Position numbers and translations under genes: made by a program. A DNA stretch of 64,000 bases from Chloroflexota bacterium (GTDB lineage Bacteria; Chloroflexota; Dehalococcoidia; Lucifugimonadales; Lucifugimonadaceae): the NCBI GenBank assembly GCA_002718415.1, contig PBEM01000006.1, forward strand, positions 36,009-100,008, written 5' to 3'. How positions within the stretch are numbered: position 1 is the first letter of the stretch; each line of letters begins with the position of its first letter. Positions 29,785 through 39,918 of the stretch are shown here, piece by piece. Below the pieces are notes generated by a model. That model was given only the letters and a program-made list of their open reading frames with translations. It did not search any database and had not been told where the DNA came from.

Positions 29785-30618
29785 ATGAATATCGCAGTAG
29801 TTACAGATAGTACTTCAGATATATCAAAAAAATTAGCTGAAGAAAAAAATATTAATATAGTACCTCTAAACGTTCATTTTGGATTAAAAACATATCTAGA
29901 TGGAATAAATATTGATTCAAATACTTTTTATAAAAGACTACTTGAAGGAGATATATTACCTACAACTTCTGCTCCTTCTGTAGGAACATTTATAGAAACA
30001 TATAAGAAACTTTCAAAAACTCATGATGCTATAATTTCCATACACGTTTCTTCAAAGACTAGTGCTACTTATTCTTCAGCACTTCAAGCATCTAAGGAAG
30101 TTGATATTCCAATCAAAGTAATTGACTCAGGATTTGTTTCTGCTGGATTGGCAGTAGTAGCTATCAAAGTAGCCGAAGCAGTTCAATCAGATAAAAATCT
30201 TGACGAAATAGCTTCACTTACTAAGTCGTTAATTTCTAGAACCGATATTTTCTTCTTACTAGAAACTATTGAATATCTAGTAAAAGGTGGAAGAATGGGA
30301 AAGGCTAGAGGTTTATTAGGTACCCTACTAAAAATTAAACCAATTTTAACTTTCGATGAAGGTGAAGTAAACGTCGCAGAAAAAATAAGAAGTTCAAAAA
30401 AAGCTATCCAAAAAATGCATGATTTAGCTGATTTAAACGGACCTTACGAATCAGCTGCTATTATTTATTCTACTGATCAAATGGAGCCTTTAAGATTGAA
30501 AAGTCAACTTGAATTAAATACATCAAATAAAAACATATTAAGTCTACAACTAGGACCTGTTGTAGGTACATATGGCGGACCAAATGTATTAGGGTATGCT
30601 GGAATAAGATCTGATTAG
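29785..30618 (+). CDS. DegV family (fatty-acid binding) protein
   Basis: AVVTDSTSDISKKLAEE, TTSAPSVGTFIE, YLVKGGRMGKARG. Confidence 0.92.
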   Translation: MNIAVVTDSTSDISKKLAEEKNINIVPLNVHFGLKTYLDGINIDSNTFYKRLLEGDILPTTSAPSVGTFIETYKKLSKTHDAIISIHVSSKTSATYSSALQASKEVDIPIKVIDSGFVSAGLAVVAIKVAEAVQSDKNLDEIASLTKSLISRTDIFFLLETIEYLVKGGRMGKARGLLGTLLKIKPILTFDEGEVNVAEKIRSSKKAIQKMHDLADLNGPYESAAIIYSTDQMEPLRLKSQLELNTSNKNILSLQLGPVVGTYGGPNVLGYAGIRSD

Positions 30619-33028
30619 GACAAGAAAAAATCAACCTGATATAGAAAAGATAAAAGCCTTAATAAAAATATTTGAGGCTGAATACTCTAATGGATGTAAA
30701 GACGAGACTGTTTTAGGTGGAATGGATAAATTTTTATCAAGAACACCTAAAAATTTAATCTGGATTCTCGATACTCCACCTCTACACGGAACTGTCTACA
30801 CAGCTCTCACGATTTCGAATAGAATAAAATGGATTAGAATCATAAGAACAAAACTAGTCCATTTTTTAAATTCTCTTGAAAAAAAAAATAATATTTCCTT
30901 AGAATCAAAACTATCTGAAACAGGATTGATACATAAATCATTTATAGGAAAATTTAATAAATTAAATAAAATAACTATAAGAGATTTATTATGGAACTTA
31001 CCTGAAAGATATATAGATTATTCTAAAATTATCAACATTAACGATTTAAAAAAACCTACTTTTAGAGATTCTTTATTCACGATAGTAGGAAAAGTAATTA
31101 GCTCTAATAGAATATTTATGGGTAAATTTCCTGGAACAAAAATAACGATTAAGGATAACTCAGGTATTATAGAAGCCGTTTTTTTTAGACAACCTTATTT
31201 AGCCAAAATATTTAAAAAAAATTACAATTTTTCATTAAGTGGTAAACTAAATGGTTTTGTTGGTTCAAAACCTCAAATGATAAATCCTGAATATCAAGAA
31301 ATTAGTTCTGAAACTACTTTTTCAAATGTAGGAAAATTATTACCAGTTTATTCATCTACTGAAAAATTCGCTCAAAGATCAATTAGGTCTTCAATACAAA
31401 AAATTTTACAAGAATATTTTCAACTAATTGAAGATTTTATAGATAATAAAATTTTAGATAGAAATAACCTTATATCTTTACAAAAATCTATTTATGGTAT
31501 TCATTATCCTAAATCATTACCAGAAGCAGAAAACGCTAGAAAAAGATTAGCATTTAATGAATTACTAATATATCAAATAGTTGCAATTCAAAAAAAATAT
31601 CTACGAAATAAAAATACTGGAATAAATATCCAAGATTCTTTAAATAAAATAAAAAAATTTTGTAATGGGTTAGATTTTGAATTAACAAATGAACAAAAAA
31701 AAGTATTAAATGATTTGTCCACAGAAATGAATTCTAATTATCCCGTTGCGCGCCTTTTACAAGGAGAAGTCGGGTCTGGCAAGACTATAGTTGCATTAGC
31801 TGCTCTGATTGCTATTGCACAATCTAATCACCAAGGTGTACTTTTATCTCCTACAGAAGTTTTAGCCGAACAGCATTATATAAATATTTGTAGAGAACTA
31901 AAGACAGAGCCTTATATCTTCAGTTCAACGAAATATGTCGAAATTTCCACTTCAAAAAGTTTAGATAATCCTATCGTTGTAGCTCTTCTTACAGGAAGCC
32001 TTTCTCAAAAAATAAAAAATGAAATTAGAAAATTGATACAAAGAGGAGATATACATATAATTGTTGGGACTCATACTCTTTTACAAGATACCTTAGAATT
32101 TAGGAACTTAGGAATGGTAGTTGTTGATGAACAACATAGATTTGGTGTTGAGCAAAGAAATTTTCTATCAAAAAGATCTCCTGTTCCTCATTTACTAGCT
32201 CTTTCAGCTACACCTATTCCTAGAACTTTAGCTTTGACAATTTATGGAGATTTAGACTTGTCAACAATTAAAGAATTACCAAAAGGAAGAAAAACAATTA
32301 CTACAAAATTAGTTCAAGAAAATGGTATTAAAGATGTTTGGAATTTTATTAAAAATGAAGTTTCTAAAGGGCATCAAGCTTTTATAGTATGCCCTTTTAT
32401 TGAGCCTTCAGAAAAAATACAAGCAATGTCAGCTATTAATCAATATGAGTTATTATCTACAGGAGAACTTTCAAAATTAAAATTAGGCTTATTACATGGA
32501 TCTATGTCAATTAATGAAAAACAAGACATAATGTCTAAATTAAGAGACAAAGAAATTGATGTGTTAGTTTCCACTCCTGTAATAGAAGTTGGAGTAGATA
32601 TACCAAATGCTACTGTAATTGTAATTTTGAGTTCTGAAAGATTTGGGATTGCTCAATTACATCAACTTCGAGGTCGAGTTGGAAGAGGAGAAAATGAATC
32701 ATTTTGTTTTTTGGTACCATCTAATAATTTTACTGAAAATCCTAACTCACAAAAAAGATTGAATGCAATAGTTGATAATAATGATGGATTTAAACTATCA
32801 GAAGAAGATTTAATCCTAAGGGGTCCGGGTGATTATCTTGGAACTAGACAAAGCGGATGGGATGAATTGAAAATCGCTACTGTAAATGATAGAGACTTAT
32901 TACAAATGGCAAGAAAAGAAGCTATATCGATTCTTGAGCAAGATCCTAATTTATCAAAACAAAAAAATTTAGGATTGAAAAATAATCTAGACCAAATTTC
33001 TGAAAATAAATTTTCAGAATTTTTTTAA
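30611..33028 (+). CDS. recG: ATP-dependent DNA helicase RecG; N-terminal extension with non-AUG start overlapping degV
   Basis: LQGEVGSGKTIVA, VVDEQHRFGVEQR, LSATPIPRTLALTIYGDLD, QLRGRVGRGE; frame open upstream of ATG 30722 to CTG 30611/ATT 30614. Confidence 0.9.
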   Translation: MIRTRKNQPDIEKIKALIKIFEAEYSNGCKDETVLGGMDKFLSRTPKNLIWILDTPPLHGTVYTALTISNRIKWIRIIRTKLVHFLNSLEKKNNISLESKLSETGLIHKSFIGKFNKLNKITIRDLLWNLPERYIDYSKIININDLKKPTFRDSLFTIVGKVISSNRIFMGKFPGTKITIKDNSGIIEAVFFRQPYLAKIFKKNYNFSLSGKLNGFVGSKPQMINPEYQEISSETTFSNVGKLLPVYSSTEKFAQRSIRSSIQKILQEYFQLIEDFIDNKILDRNNLISLQKSIYGIHYPKSLPEAENARKRLAFNELLIYQIVAIQKKYLRNKNTGINIQDSLNKIKKFCNGLDFELTNEQKKVLNDLSTEMNSNYPVARLLQGEVGSGKTIVALAALIAIAQSNHQGVLLSPTEVLAEQHYINICRELKTEPYIFSSTKYVEISTSKSLDNPIVVALLTGSLSQKIKNEIRKLIQRGDIHIIVGTHTLLQDTLEFRNLGMVVVDEQHRFGVEQRNFLSKRSPVPHLLALSATPIPRTLALTIYGDLDLSTIKELPKGRKTITTKLVQENGIKDVWNFIKNEVSKGHQAFIVCPFIEPSEKIQAMSAINQYELLSTGELSKLKLGLLHGSMSINEKQDIMSKLRDKEIDVLVSTPVIEVGVDIPNATVIVILSSERFGIAQLHQLRGRVGRGENESFCFLVPSNNFTENPNSQKRLNAIVDNNDGFKLSEEDLILRGPGDYLGTRQSGWDELKIATVNDRDLLQMARKEAISILEQDPNLSKQKNLGLKNNLDQISENKFSEFF

Positions 33029-33043
33029 CATAGTATAAATTTT

Positions 33044-33850
33044 TTATACCATTACTTGTCCACCATCACACTGTATAGTTTGTCCTGTAATATTAGCTGC
33101 ATCATCTGAAGCTAAAAAGGCAGCTAATGCTCCTATCTCTGAAGGAGTCTGAGGTCTACCCATTGGAATTACTTCTTTTAATTGATCCATAAAAACTTTA
33201 TATTTGTCCTTACCTATTACAGCTTGATCTCCACTTTTTTCTCTTTCATCCATCCAATCTTGGTGAAAAGCAGTCCATATCCTACCTGGAGCTATAGCAT
33301 TTACATTAATATTTTGTAAAGCAAATTCTCTAGCTAATGCTTGAGTATAAGCTATAACAGACATTTTTGAAGTCGCATAATAAGCAGTGGTATATTTTGC
33401 AGCTCTGGCCGCCACAGAAGAAATATTTATTATTTTTCCATATTTTCGCTCAAGCATATGTGGTAAAACTTCTTCAGTCACATCTGATAAACCTTTAACA
33501 TTTACTTTCCATGTAAACTCCCAGTCAATATCCCTAAATGCTGTACCTGTAGAGCCTGGAGCTCCTGCTACTCCAGCATTATTAACTAATATATCTATTT
33601 TTTTTGTTTGAGAAATAATTTCATCAATCGATTTTTTAATTGATAATTTATCTGTGACATCCATATACGAAGTCCAAGCTTTATTACCCATCTTTTCAAT
33701 GATTTTTTTAGCATTTAATGCATTTGCATCATTGATATCAACTATAACAATATCAGCACCTTGTTCAGCTAATCTTTGTACAATACCTAAACCTAAACCT
33801 TGCCCTCCACCAGTAATTAGTGCAATTTTATTACTTAAATCAGCTAACAT
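33044..33850 (-). CDS. short-chain dehydrogenase/reductase
   Basis: ALITGGGQGLGLGIVQRLAEQGA, LVNNAGVAG, YYATSKMSV, ASDDAANITGQTIQCDGG. Confidence 0.93.
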   Translation of the reverse strand: MLADLSNKIALITGGGQGLGLGIVQRLAEQGADIVIVDINDANALNAKKIIEKMGNKAWTSYMDVTDKLSIKKSIDEIISQTKKIDILVNNAGVAGAPGSTGTAFRDIDWEFTWKVNVKGLSDVTEEVLPHMLERKYGKIINISSVAARAAKYTTAYYATSKMSVIAYTQALAREFALQNINVNAIAPGRIWTAFHQDWMDEREKSGDQAVIGKDKYKVFMDQLKEVIPMGRPQTPSEIGALAAFLASDDAANITGQTIQCDGGQVMV

Positions 33851-33965
33851 TCAATACTCCATTCTTTCTAAAAATAAAAAATTATCATAATCATAATAAC
33901 TCCCCCTTTAACGATTCCACATTAAACTTAAGGTTCATTATCATTAATTATCTATAAATATAAAT

Positions 33966-34970
33966 ATGAATACTAAAAAGTCTATAAAATATGAAGCTAT
34001 AGAAGGTTGGGCAAAAATACCTCATGGATTTTGGTTAAGGGAAGCCACCTCGGTAGCGGTAGATAGCAATGATAATGTATATGTATTTAATCGAGGTAAT
34101 ATGCCTGTAATTGTTCTAGATCAAGAAGGTAATGTCATTAATTATTGGGGAACTGATAATAGTATAAATGATACTGTTATCAGAACAGATGCTTATGGAA
34201 ATTCTCTACAATTTTGGGAAACATGGTTTGTTCGTCCTCATGCCATAACTATAGATCATGAAGATAATTTATGGGTGGTAGATGACTCTGGTCATCAAAT
34301 TCATAAAATGTCAAAAACCGGAGAATTTTTGTTATCTCTGGGAACTGGCAAACCTTCAAAAAAACAAAGTGGAGAAATGTTTAATCGCCCAACAGATGTA
34401 GTTGTTTCAAAAACAACAGGAGAAATTTTTATTAGTGATGGATATGGAAACTCAAGAATTCATCGCTTCGATAGTGAAGGAAACCATATCCTTTCATTTG
34501 GTGAATCAGGAACTGAACGTGGAAAATTTAATCTCCCTCACAATATAGCTTTAATTGATGATGATGAAATTATAGTTTGTGATAGGGAAAATAATAGAGT
34601 ACAAATTTTTTCTGTTGATGGTGAGTACAAAAGGGAATGGATGGCACATAAGGCTGTTGCTGTAGAAGTTACAGGAAGTGGAGATAATACAAAAATTTAT
34701 GTAGCTGAACAAGGACCCGCTCCAGTTCAAAGAGGAGTCGCAAATATTGGTAATTGTGTCCGAATCTACAATAAAAATGGTAACCAAATTCTACGTTTTG
34801 GTGATGAACATTTTGGTGAAAACTTTGATCAATTTTTATGGCCACATAGTTTAGCAATAGATTCTAAAGAAAACATTTATATAGCAGAAGTTTCATTTAC
34901 TGAATGGGGAAGACATCAAACTCCAAGAAGAGAAATGCCAAGTTTAAAAAAATGGTCTAAGAAAAATTAG
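33966..34970 (+). CDS. NHL-repeat protein, peptidyl-alpha-hydroxyglycine alpha-amidating lyase-like
   Basis: Repeated DSNDNVYVFNRG / EDNLWVVDDSGHQIHKM / GEIFISDGYGNSRIHRF / NIYIAEVSF blades. Confidence 0.82.
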   Translation: MNTKKSIKYEAIEGWAKIPHGFWLREATSVAVDSNDNVYVFNRGNMPVIVLDQEGNVINYWGTDNSINDTVIRTDAYGNSLQFWETWFVRPHAITIDHEDNLWVVDDSGHQIHKMSKTGEFLLSLGTGKPSKKQSGEMFNRPTDVVVSKTTGEIFISDGYGNSRIHRFDSEGNHILSFGESGTERGKFNLPHNIALIDDDEIIVCDRENNRVQIFSVDGEYKREWMAHKAVAVEVTGSGDNTKIYVAEQGPAPVQRGVANIGNCVRIYNKNGNQILRFGDEHFGENFDQFLWPHSLAIDSKENIYIAEVSFTEWGRHQTPRREMPSLKKWSKKN

Positions 34971-34980
34971 TTATTATAAT

Positions 34981-35415
34981 TTAATTAGCAACTATATTTA
35001 CAAGTTTCCCCTTAATAAATATTTTTTTTCTAATAGTATTATTTATTAGAAATTTTTGTACTTTTTTACTCTCAACTGCTAATCTCAGGGCTTCTTCTTC
35101 TTTAATTGAACTTGAAACTTTTATTTGATCTCTAACTTTTCCATTAACTTGTATAACCAATGTAATATTTTCAGAAATGGTGTACAAATCATTATATTCT
35201 GGTACATTTTGTAAATGAATAGAATTATTATTGCCAATTCTATTCCAGATTTCCTCTGATATATAAGGTGCAATAGGTGCCATATGCAATATTAACCTTC
35301 TGATTGATTCATTCCAAAGTTTTTTAGAAATTTTAGCTTCTTCATAAATCTTATATAAAAAATTAGTGTATTCCATCATTGAAGCTATTGCTGTATTAAA
35401 TTTAAAAGATTCCAT
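34981..35415 (-). CDS. leuS: leucyl-tRNA synthetase, C-terminal (anticodon-binding) part, separated from the rest by an in-frame TAA
   Basis: SFKFNTAIASMMEYTNFLYK ... LHMAPIAPYISEEIWNRIG ... VNGKVRDQIKV; same frame as 35419-37428. Confidence 0.88.
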   Translation of the reverse strand: MESFKFNTAIASMMEYTNFLYKIYEEAKISKKLWNESIRRLILHMAPIAPYISEEIWNRIGNNNSIHLQNVPEYNDLYTISENITLVIQVNGKVRDQIKVSSSIKEEEALRLAVESKKVQKFLINNTIRKKIFIKGKLVNIVAN

Positions 35416-35418
35416 ATC

Positions 35419-37428
35419 TTAAAGTATTTTTTTAGTGGTTTTATGAGAAAAAACAATTAAAGTTTCATCCTTTTTTTGGTCTCCAACATCATTAAATTTT
35501 TTAATACTGATACTGATAGCCCAAACCCTATTTAACCATCGATATATACCATTAATTCCTGAATCAGACCAGTCCCCTCCTTGATCCCATGGACCCAAAA
35601 ACATTAAATACGATCTTAATGTATCAGAGCCATATTTTTGGATTACAGGATCAGGATTTAAAGGATTTGATCTTTTTGAAATTTTTTTATGATCTTTAAT
35701 CAACATTCCTTGATTGAAAAGTTTTGTATATGGTTCACTTATATTTACATAATTTAAATCTCTTAAAGCTTTGGTAAAAAACCTAGAATACAATAAATGC
35801 ATTACTGCGTGTTCCGCCCCGCCCATATACTGGTGAATTGGCCCCCAATTTATTAGATCTTCAGACCTAAAAGGAACATCTTTTGAGTCAGGACTCATAA
35901 ATTTGAAATGGTACCAAGAAGAATCCACAAACGTATCCATTGTATCCGTTTCTCTTTTAGCTTCATCACCACATTTTGGACATGTAGTATATAAAAATTC
36001 TTTATTAAGAGTCAAAGGAGATTTTCCAGTTGGATTAAATTCAACATTATCCGGCAATAAAACTGGTAGTTGATCAAAAGGCACTGGAACTGTTCCGCAT
36101 TGTTCACAATAAATTATTGGAATAGGTGTACCCCAATATCTTTGCCTAGAAATTAACCAATCTCTTAAATGATAAGTAATTGTCCTTGTTCCTAATTTTT
36201 TTTCCTCTATGAAATCAGCTATTGTATCTTTAGCAAGATTATTATTTAGTCCACTAAATTCTCCAGAATTAATTAAATTTCCTTCTTCCACCCAAGCTTC
36301 ATTAATATTAAAATTTTCCTCAGGTTTTACTACTACCCTTATTTCTAAGTTGTATTTTTCAGCAAAAATATAATCTCTTTGATCATGTGCAGGTACACCC
36401 ATTACAGCACCTGTACCATAACTAGATAATACATAGTCTCCAACATAAATAGGAATACGTTCATTGTTCAGAGGATTGATACAATACGCTCCTGTAAATA
36501 CTCCTGTTTTGTCTCTTTCAGTTGAAGTTCTTTCTATCTCAGAAATTCTTGCCGCATTTTCTATATAAGAATATACTGAATCTCTTTGTTCATCTTGGAT
36601 TATAGATTTCAAGATTTTATGTTCAGGAGATAACACAATAAAAGTGACCCCAAAAATAGTATCTATACGCGTAGTAAATGTTTCAATAAATTCACCTTCA
36701 ATAAATTCATCTAAATCAAATTTAATGGTCACACCTATAGATTTTCCTATCCAATTTCTCTGCATCATTTTTATTTTTTCTGGCCAATTTATCTTGCCCA
36801 TATCTAAAAGTTCTTCTGCATAATCAGTAATACGAAAAAACCATTGAGGCAATTCTTTTTTTAAAACTTCTGTACCGCATCTTTCACAACTACCATCCTT
36901 AACCTGCTCATTAGCAAGTGTTGTTTGATCTTTTGGACACCAATTTGCTAATCCAGAAGCCCTATATGCCAAATTATTATTATAAAATTCTAGAAAAAAA
37001 TGCTGATTCCATTTGTAATATTCTGGATCAGAAGTCACTAGTTCTCTTGACCAATCATATGATGTCCCCATAGATCTAAATTCTTTTCGAAAATTATTAA
37101 TATTTTCTAATGTCCATTTAGAAGGATTAATCCCATTTTCTATTGCTGCATTTTCTGCTGGTAGACCAAAAGAATCAAACCCTTGAGGATGCATTACATT
37201 ATAACCTTGCATTCTACGAAATCGAGCGTGAGCATCAGCTGGGGCAAATGCATACCAGTGACCAATATGTAAATTACCAGAAGGATATGGAAACATGCTT
37301 AATGCAAAATAATTTTCCTTGCCTTTAACATTATTTTTTGCATTATATATTCCATCTTCCTCCCACTTAACTGTCCATTTGTTCTCTATTAAAGACGGAT
37401 TATATTTCTCAAATTTATCAGACTCCAA
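35419..37428 (-). CDS. leuS: leucyl-tRNA synthetase, N-terminal/catalytic and editing part
   Basis: MFPYPSGNLHIGHW, NVMHPQGFDSFGLPAENAAIENG, TRIDTIFGVTFIVLSPEH, YLMFLGPWDQGGDWSDSGINGIYRWLNRVW. Confidence 0.93.
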   Translation of the reverse strand: MESDKFEKYNPSLIENKWTVKWEEDGIYNAKNNVKGKENYFALSMFPYPSGNLHIGHWYAFAPADAHARFRRMQGYNVMHPQGFDSFGLPAENAAIENGINPSKWTLENINNFRKEFRSMGTSYDWSRELVTSDPEYYKWNQHFFLEFYNNNLAYRASGLANWCPKDQTTLANEQVKDGSCERCGTEVLKKELPQWFFRITDYAEELLDMGKINWPEKIKMMQRNWIGKSIGVTIKFDLDEFIEGEFIETFTTRIDTIFGVTFIVLSPEHKILKSIIQDEQRDSVYSYIENAARISEIERTSTERDKTGVFTGAYCINPLNNERIPIYVGDYVLSSYGTGAVMGVPAHDQRDYIFAEKYNLEIRVVVKPEENFNINEAWVEEGNLINSGEFSGLNNNLAKDTIADFIEEKKLGTRTITYHLRDWLISRQRYWGTPIPIIYCEQCGTVPVPFDQLPVLLPDNVEFNPTGKSPLTLNKEFLYTTCPKCGDEAKRETDTMDTFVDSSWYHFKFMSPDSKDVPFRSEDLINWGPIHQYMGGAEHAVMHLLYSRFFTKALRDLNYVNISEPYTKLFNQGMLIKDHKKISKRSNPLNPDPVIQKYGSDTLRSYLMFLGPWDQGGDWSDSGINGIYRWLNRVWAISISIKKFNDVGDQKKDETLIVFSHKTTKKIL

Positions 37429-37452
37429 ATTATTTCATCCAAAAAATTATTA

Positions 37453-38379
37453 CTAAGATCCGATTCTGTCATCAAAATGAGTTCTCAAATTAGGATTATC
37501 AACTATGAAATCCTTAACATACATAATTGCTTCTTCTGGAAGTTGTATACTTAATCCTCCATCAACAGGAAGAACCACACCTGTTATAAAAGAAGCTTCA
37601 TCTGAACATAAAAATGAAATAGCATTGGCAATATCTGCTGGTACACCAGTCCTTCTCACAGGATATTGTAATTCAAATAATTTAAATCCTGCTTCATTAC
37701 CTTGTTCTCTCCACATAGCTTCTCCACTTTCAGTTACTACATGGCCTGGAGCTATAGCATTTACTGTTATACCTAATGGACCAAAATCTATGGCCATTTG
37801 ACGAGTAATTCCTATTACAGCTGCCTTACCGGCTTCATAAATCAGTGCTCTAGGAGCCTGTAAAAGTCCATGAACTGATGAAATATTAATTATTCGTCCA
37901 ACATTTTGTTTGGGAGGTTCTCCATGCCTCAAACCTGCCCCTGACCATTCAATATCTTCTTTAGAAATACTTCCAGATTCTTCCATTACAGGAACAGCAT
38001 ATTTGGCACCTAAATATAATGATTTTGCCAATAAATTTAATCCTCTATCCCAAGCTTCTGAACTAATTTCAACAGCACTACCAAAAGAATGGGCTCCGCC
38101 ACCATATGCGTTTTGGACTAACATGTCCAATCTTCCTGTTTTTTGTAAGGTAAATTCAATCATTTCCTTAATAGTATTTTCTTCAGAAACATCTCCTATT
38201 ATATAATCGGCTGTTCCTCCTGAAGATTTAATATTATTTACATTTTTAATAGCAGAAGATTCGTCAATATCAATAATAATTACATGTGCACCCCCCTCCG
38301 CTAATTTTCTTGCAGTACCACCACCAATACCTCTGGCACCTCCAGTTACAATAGCTGTTCTTTTGTCAAATTTACCCAT
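37453..38379 (-). CDS. short-chain dehydrogenase/reductase
   Basis: AIVTGGARGIGGGTARKLAEGGA, YEAGKAAVIGITR, CSDEASFITGVVLPVDGG. Confidence 0.92.
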   Translation of the reverse strand: MGKFDKRTAIVTGGARGIGGGTARKLAEGGAHVIIIDIDESSAIKNVNNIKSSGGTADYIIGDVSEENTIKEMIEFTLQKTGRLDMLVQNAYGGGAHSFGSAVEISSEAWDRGLNLLAKSLYLGAKYAVPVMEESGSISKEDIEWSGAGLRHGEPPKQNVGRIINISSVHGLLQAPRALIYEAGKAAVIGITRQMAIDFGPLGITVNAIAPGHVVTESGEAMWREQGNEAGFKLFELQYPVRRTGVPADIANAISFLCSDEASFITGVVLPVDGGLSIQLPEEAIMYVKDFIVDNPNLRTHFDDRIGS

Positions 38380-38503
38380 TTTATTCCCCTACTTTTATAA
38401 ATTATTACTTTTAAATTTATCAATAGTATAATATTTTCGTCTTATTGAAATAATCCGATTTTTGTTGTCAATAAATTTATTATAAATATCTTAAACAAAA
38501 TAA

Positions 38504-39796
38504 TTATGGTTTAACCATACTACCATCACCTCTTCTAGCAGGACCCCAAGCTCCACCATATGCGCGTTCCTTAAAAGGAAATTTTTTTGCCATTTCTTCG
38601 TTTAAATCTATTCCTAAACCTGGTTTACCGTTTGACCACATATACCCATCTCTTACCTCTGGAAAACCTGGAAACATTTCTCTTGTTCTTTCAGGTGGAA
38701 TAGCATACTCTTGAATGCCAAAATTATAATTATTTAAATCTAAATTTAAATTAGCAGCATGACCTACAGGAGAAGTATCTCCTGGCCCATGCCAAGCTGT
38801 ACGTACATTAAATAGCTCACCCATTGCTGATATTTTCTTAGCTGGAGTTATCCCACCAATCTGAGACATATGTATTCTAATAAAATCTATTAAACGATCC
38901 TTAATCATAGGAATTACTTCATGAGGATTATTCCATAATTCTCCCATTGCAATAGGGGTTGAACATTGATTTCTAACCATTTTAAAATATTGATTATCTT
39001 CAGGACTAAATAAATCTTCTAAAAAGAAAAGTTGATATTTTTCAACTTCTTTTGCAAACCAAACTCCTAAAATGGGAGGTATTCTTTCATGAACATCATG
39101 TAACATTTCGAAATCCCAACCTACAGAATTTCTTAAATGCTCAAAAAGTTTAATAGCAGATCTTAAATAGGGTTTAGGTTCAAAAATACCTGCAGGATGA
39201 GCAACAATTAAATCAGAATTACTCTCATCTGGTATCCAGGAAGTAATCCATTTAGGACCAGTAAAAGCTTTAGGGTCAGGAGTATTTTTTGTTTTTTTCT
39301 TACTCCCATAATTAGAAGTTAATCCTTCAGTTGCCATTTGAACACGAATATGGTGAAAACCTTTTTCTATAAATGAGCGTACTTGATCTTCTACTTCTAC
39401 TACATTTGAACCTGAAGCATGGACATAAACCGCTGCTGCTTCTCTAGCTCTACCACCAAGTAGATCATAAACGGGCATATTTGCCATCTTACCTTTAATG
39501 TCCCAAAGAGCTTGATCAATACCAGATAAAGCATTATTTAAAACAGGGCCATTTCTCCAGTATGAAGAAACATAGCTAGTTTGCCAAATATCTTCAATAT
39601 CAGAGACATTCTTTCCTATCAAAAAAGGTTTAAGATAGTCATTAATGGCAGTAGCGACCGCTGTAGGTCTTTGGGTAAAAGTTGCATCACCTATCCCATA
39701 TAATTCTGGTTCAGTTGTATTAATCTTTACTGTTACCAACCTAATATTATCTGGTTCAGTAAGAAAAACTTTTATATCTTTAATCTTTACATCCAT
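38504..39796 (-). CDS. enolase superfamily (mandelate racemase/D-mannonate dehydratase, RspA-like) protein
   Basis: GIDQALWDIKGKMANMPVYDLLGGRAREA, LEDLFSPEDNQYF, IAMGELWNNPHE, HGPGDTSPVGHAANLNLDL. Confidence 0.88.
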   Translation of the reverse strand: MDVKIKDIKVFLTEPDNIRLVTVKINTTEPELYGIGDATFTQRPTAVATAINDYLKPFLIGKNVSDIEDIWQTSYVSSYWRNGPVLNNALSGIDQALWDIKGKMANMPVYDLLGGRAREAAAVYVHASGSNVVEVEDQVRSFIEKGFHHIRVQMATEGLTSNYGSKKKTKNTPDPKAFTGPKWITSWIPDESNSDLIVAHPAGIFEPKPYLRSAIKLFEHLRNSVGWDFEMLHDVHERIPPILGVWFAKEVEKYQLFFLEDLFSPEDNQYFKMVRNQCSTPIAMGELWNNPHEVIPMIKDRLIDFIRIHMSQIGGITPAKKISAMGELFNVRTAWHGPGDTSPVGHAANLNLDLNNYNFGIQEYAIPPERTREMFPGFPEVRDGYMWSNGKPGLGIDLNEEMAKKFPFKERAYGGAWGPARRGDGSMVKP

Positions 39797-39918
39797 ATTA
39801 TTTTTCTTTCTAATTTATAATAAGTGCCTAAAAATGGATTCTATACTCTTTTATTTATAGCAACAAATAGAATATAGCTAGACCTATATAATAATTATAA
39901 AAAATTAGGATATTAAAA

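Noticed and set aside
34981-37428. leuS as a plain decayed pseudogene
   Set aside because: Apart from one codon both halves are conserved and in frame, and no further lesions are seen; an essential function makes simple decay unlikely, so left open as a finding.
34981-37428. Aquifex-style split LeuRS
   Set aside because: The known Aquifex alpha/beta split is in the CP1 editing region, not at the catalytic/anticodon-binding junction seen here.
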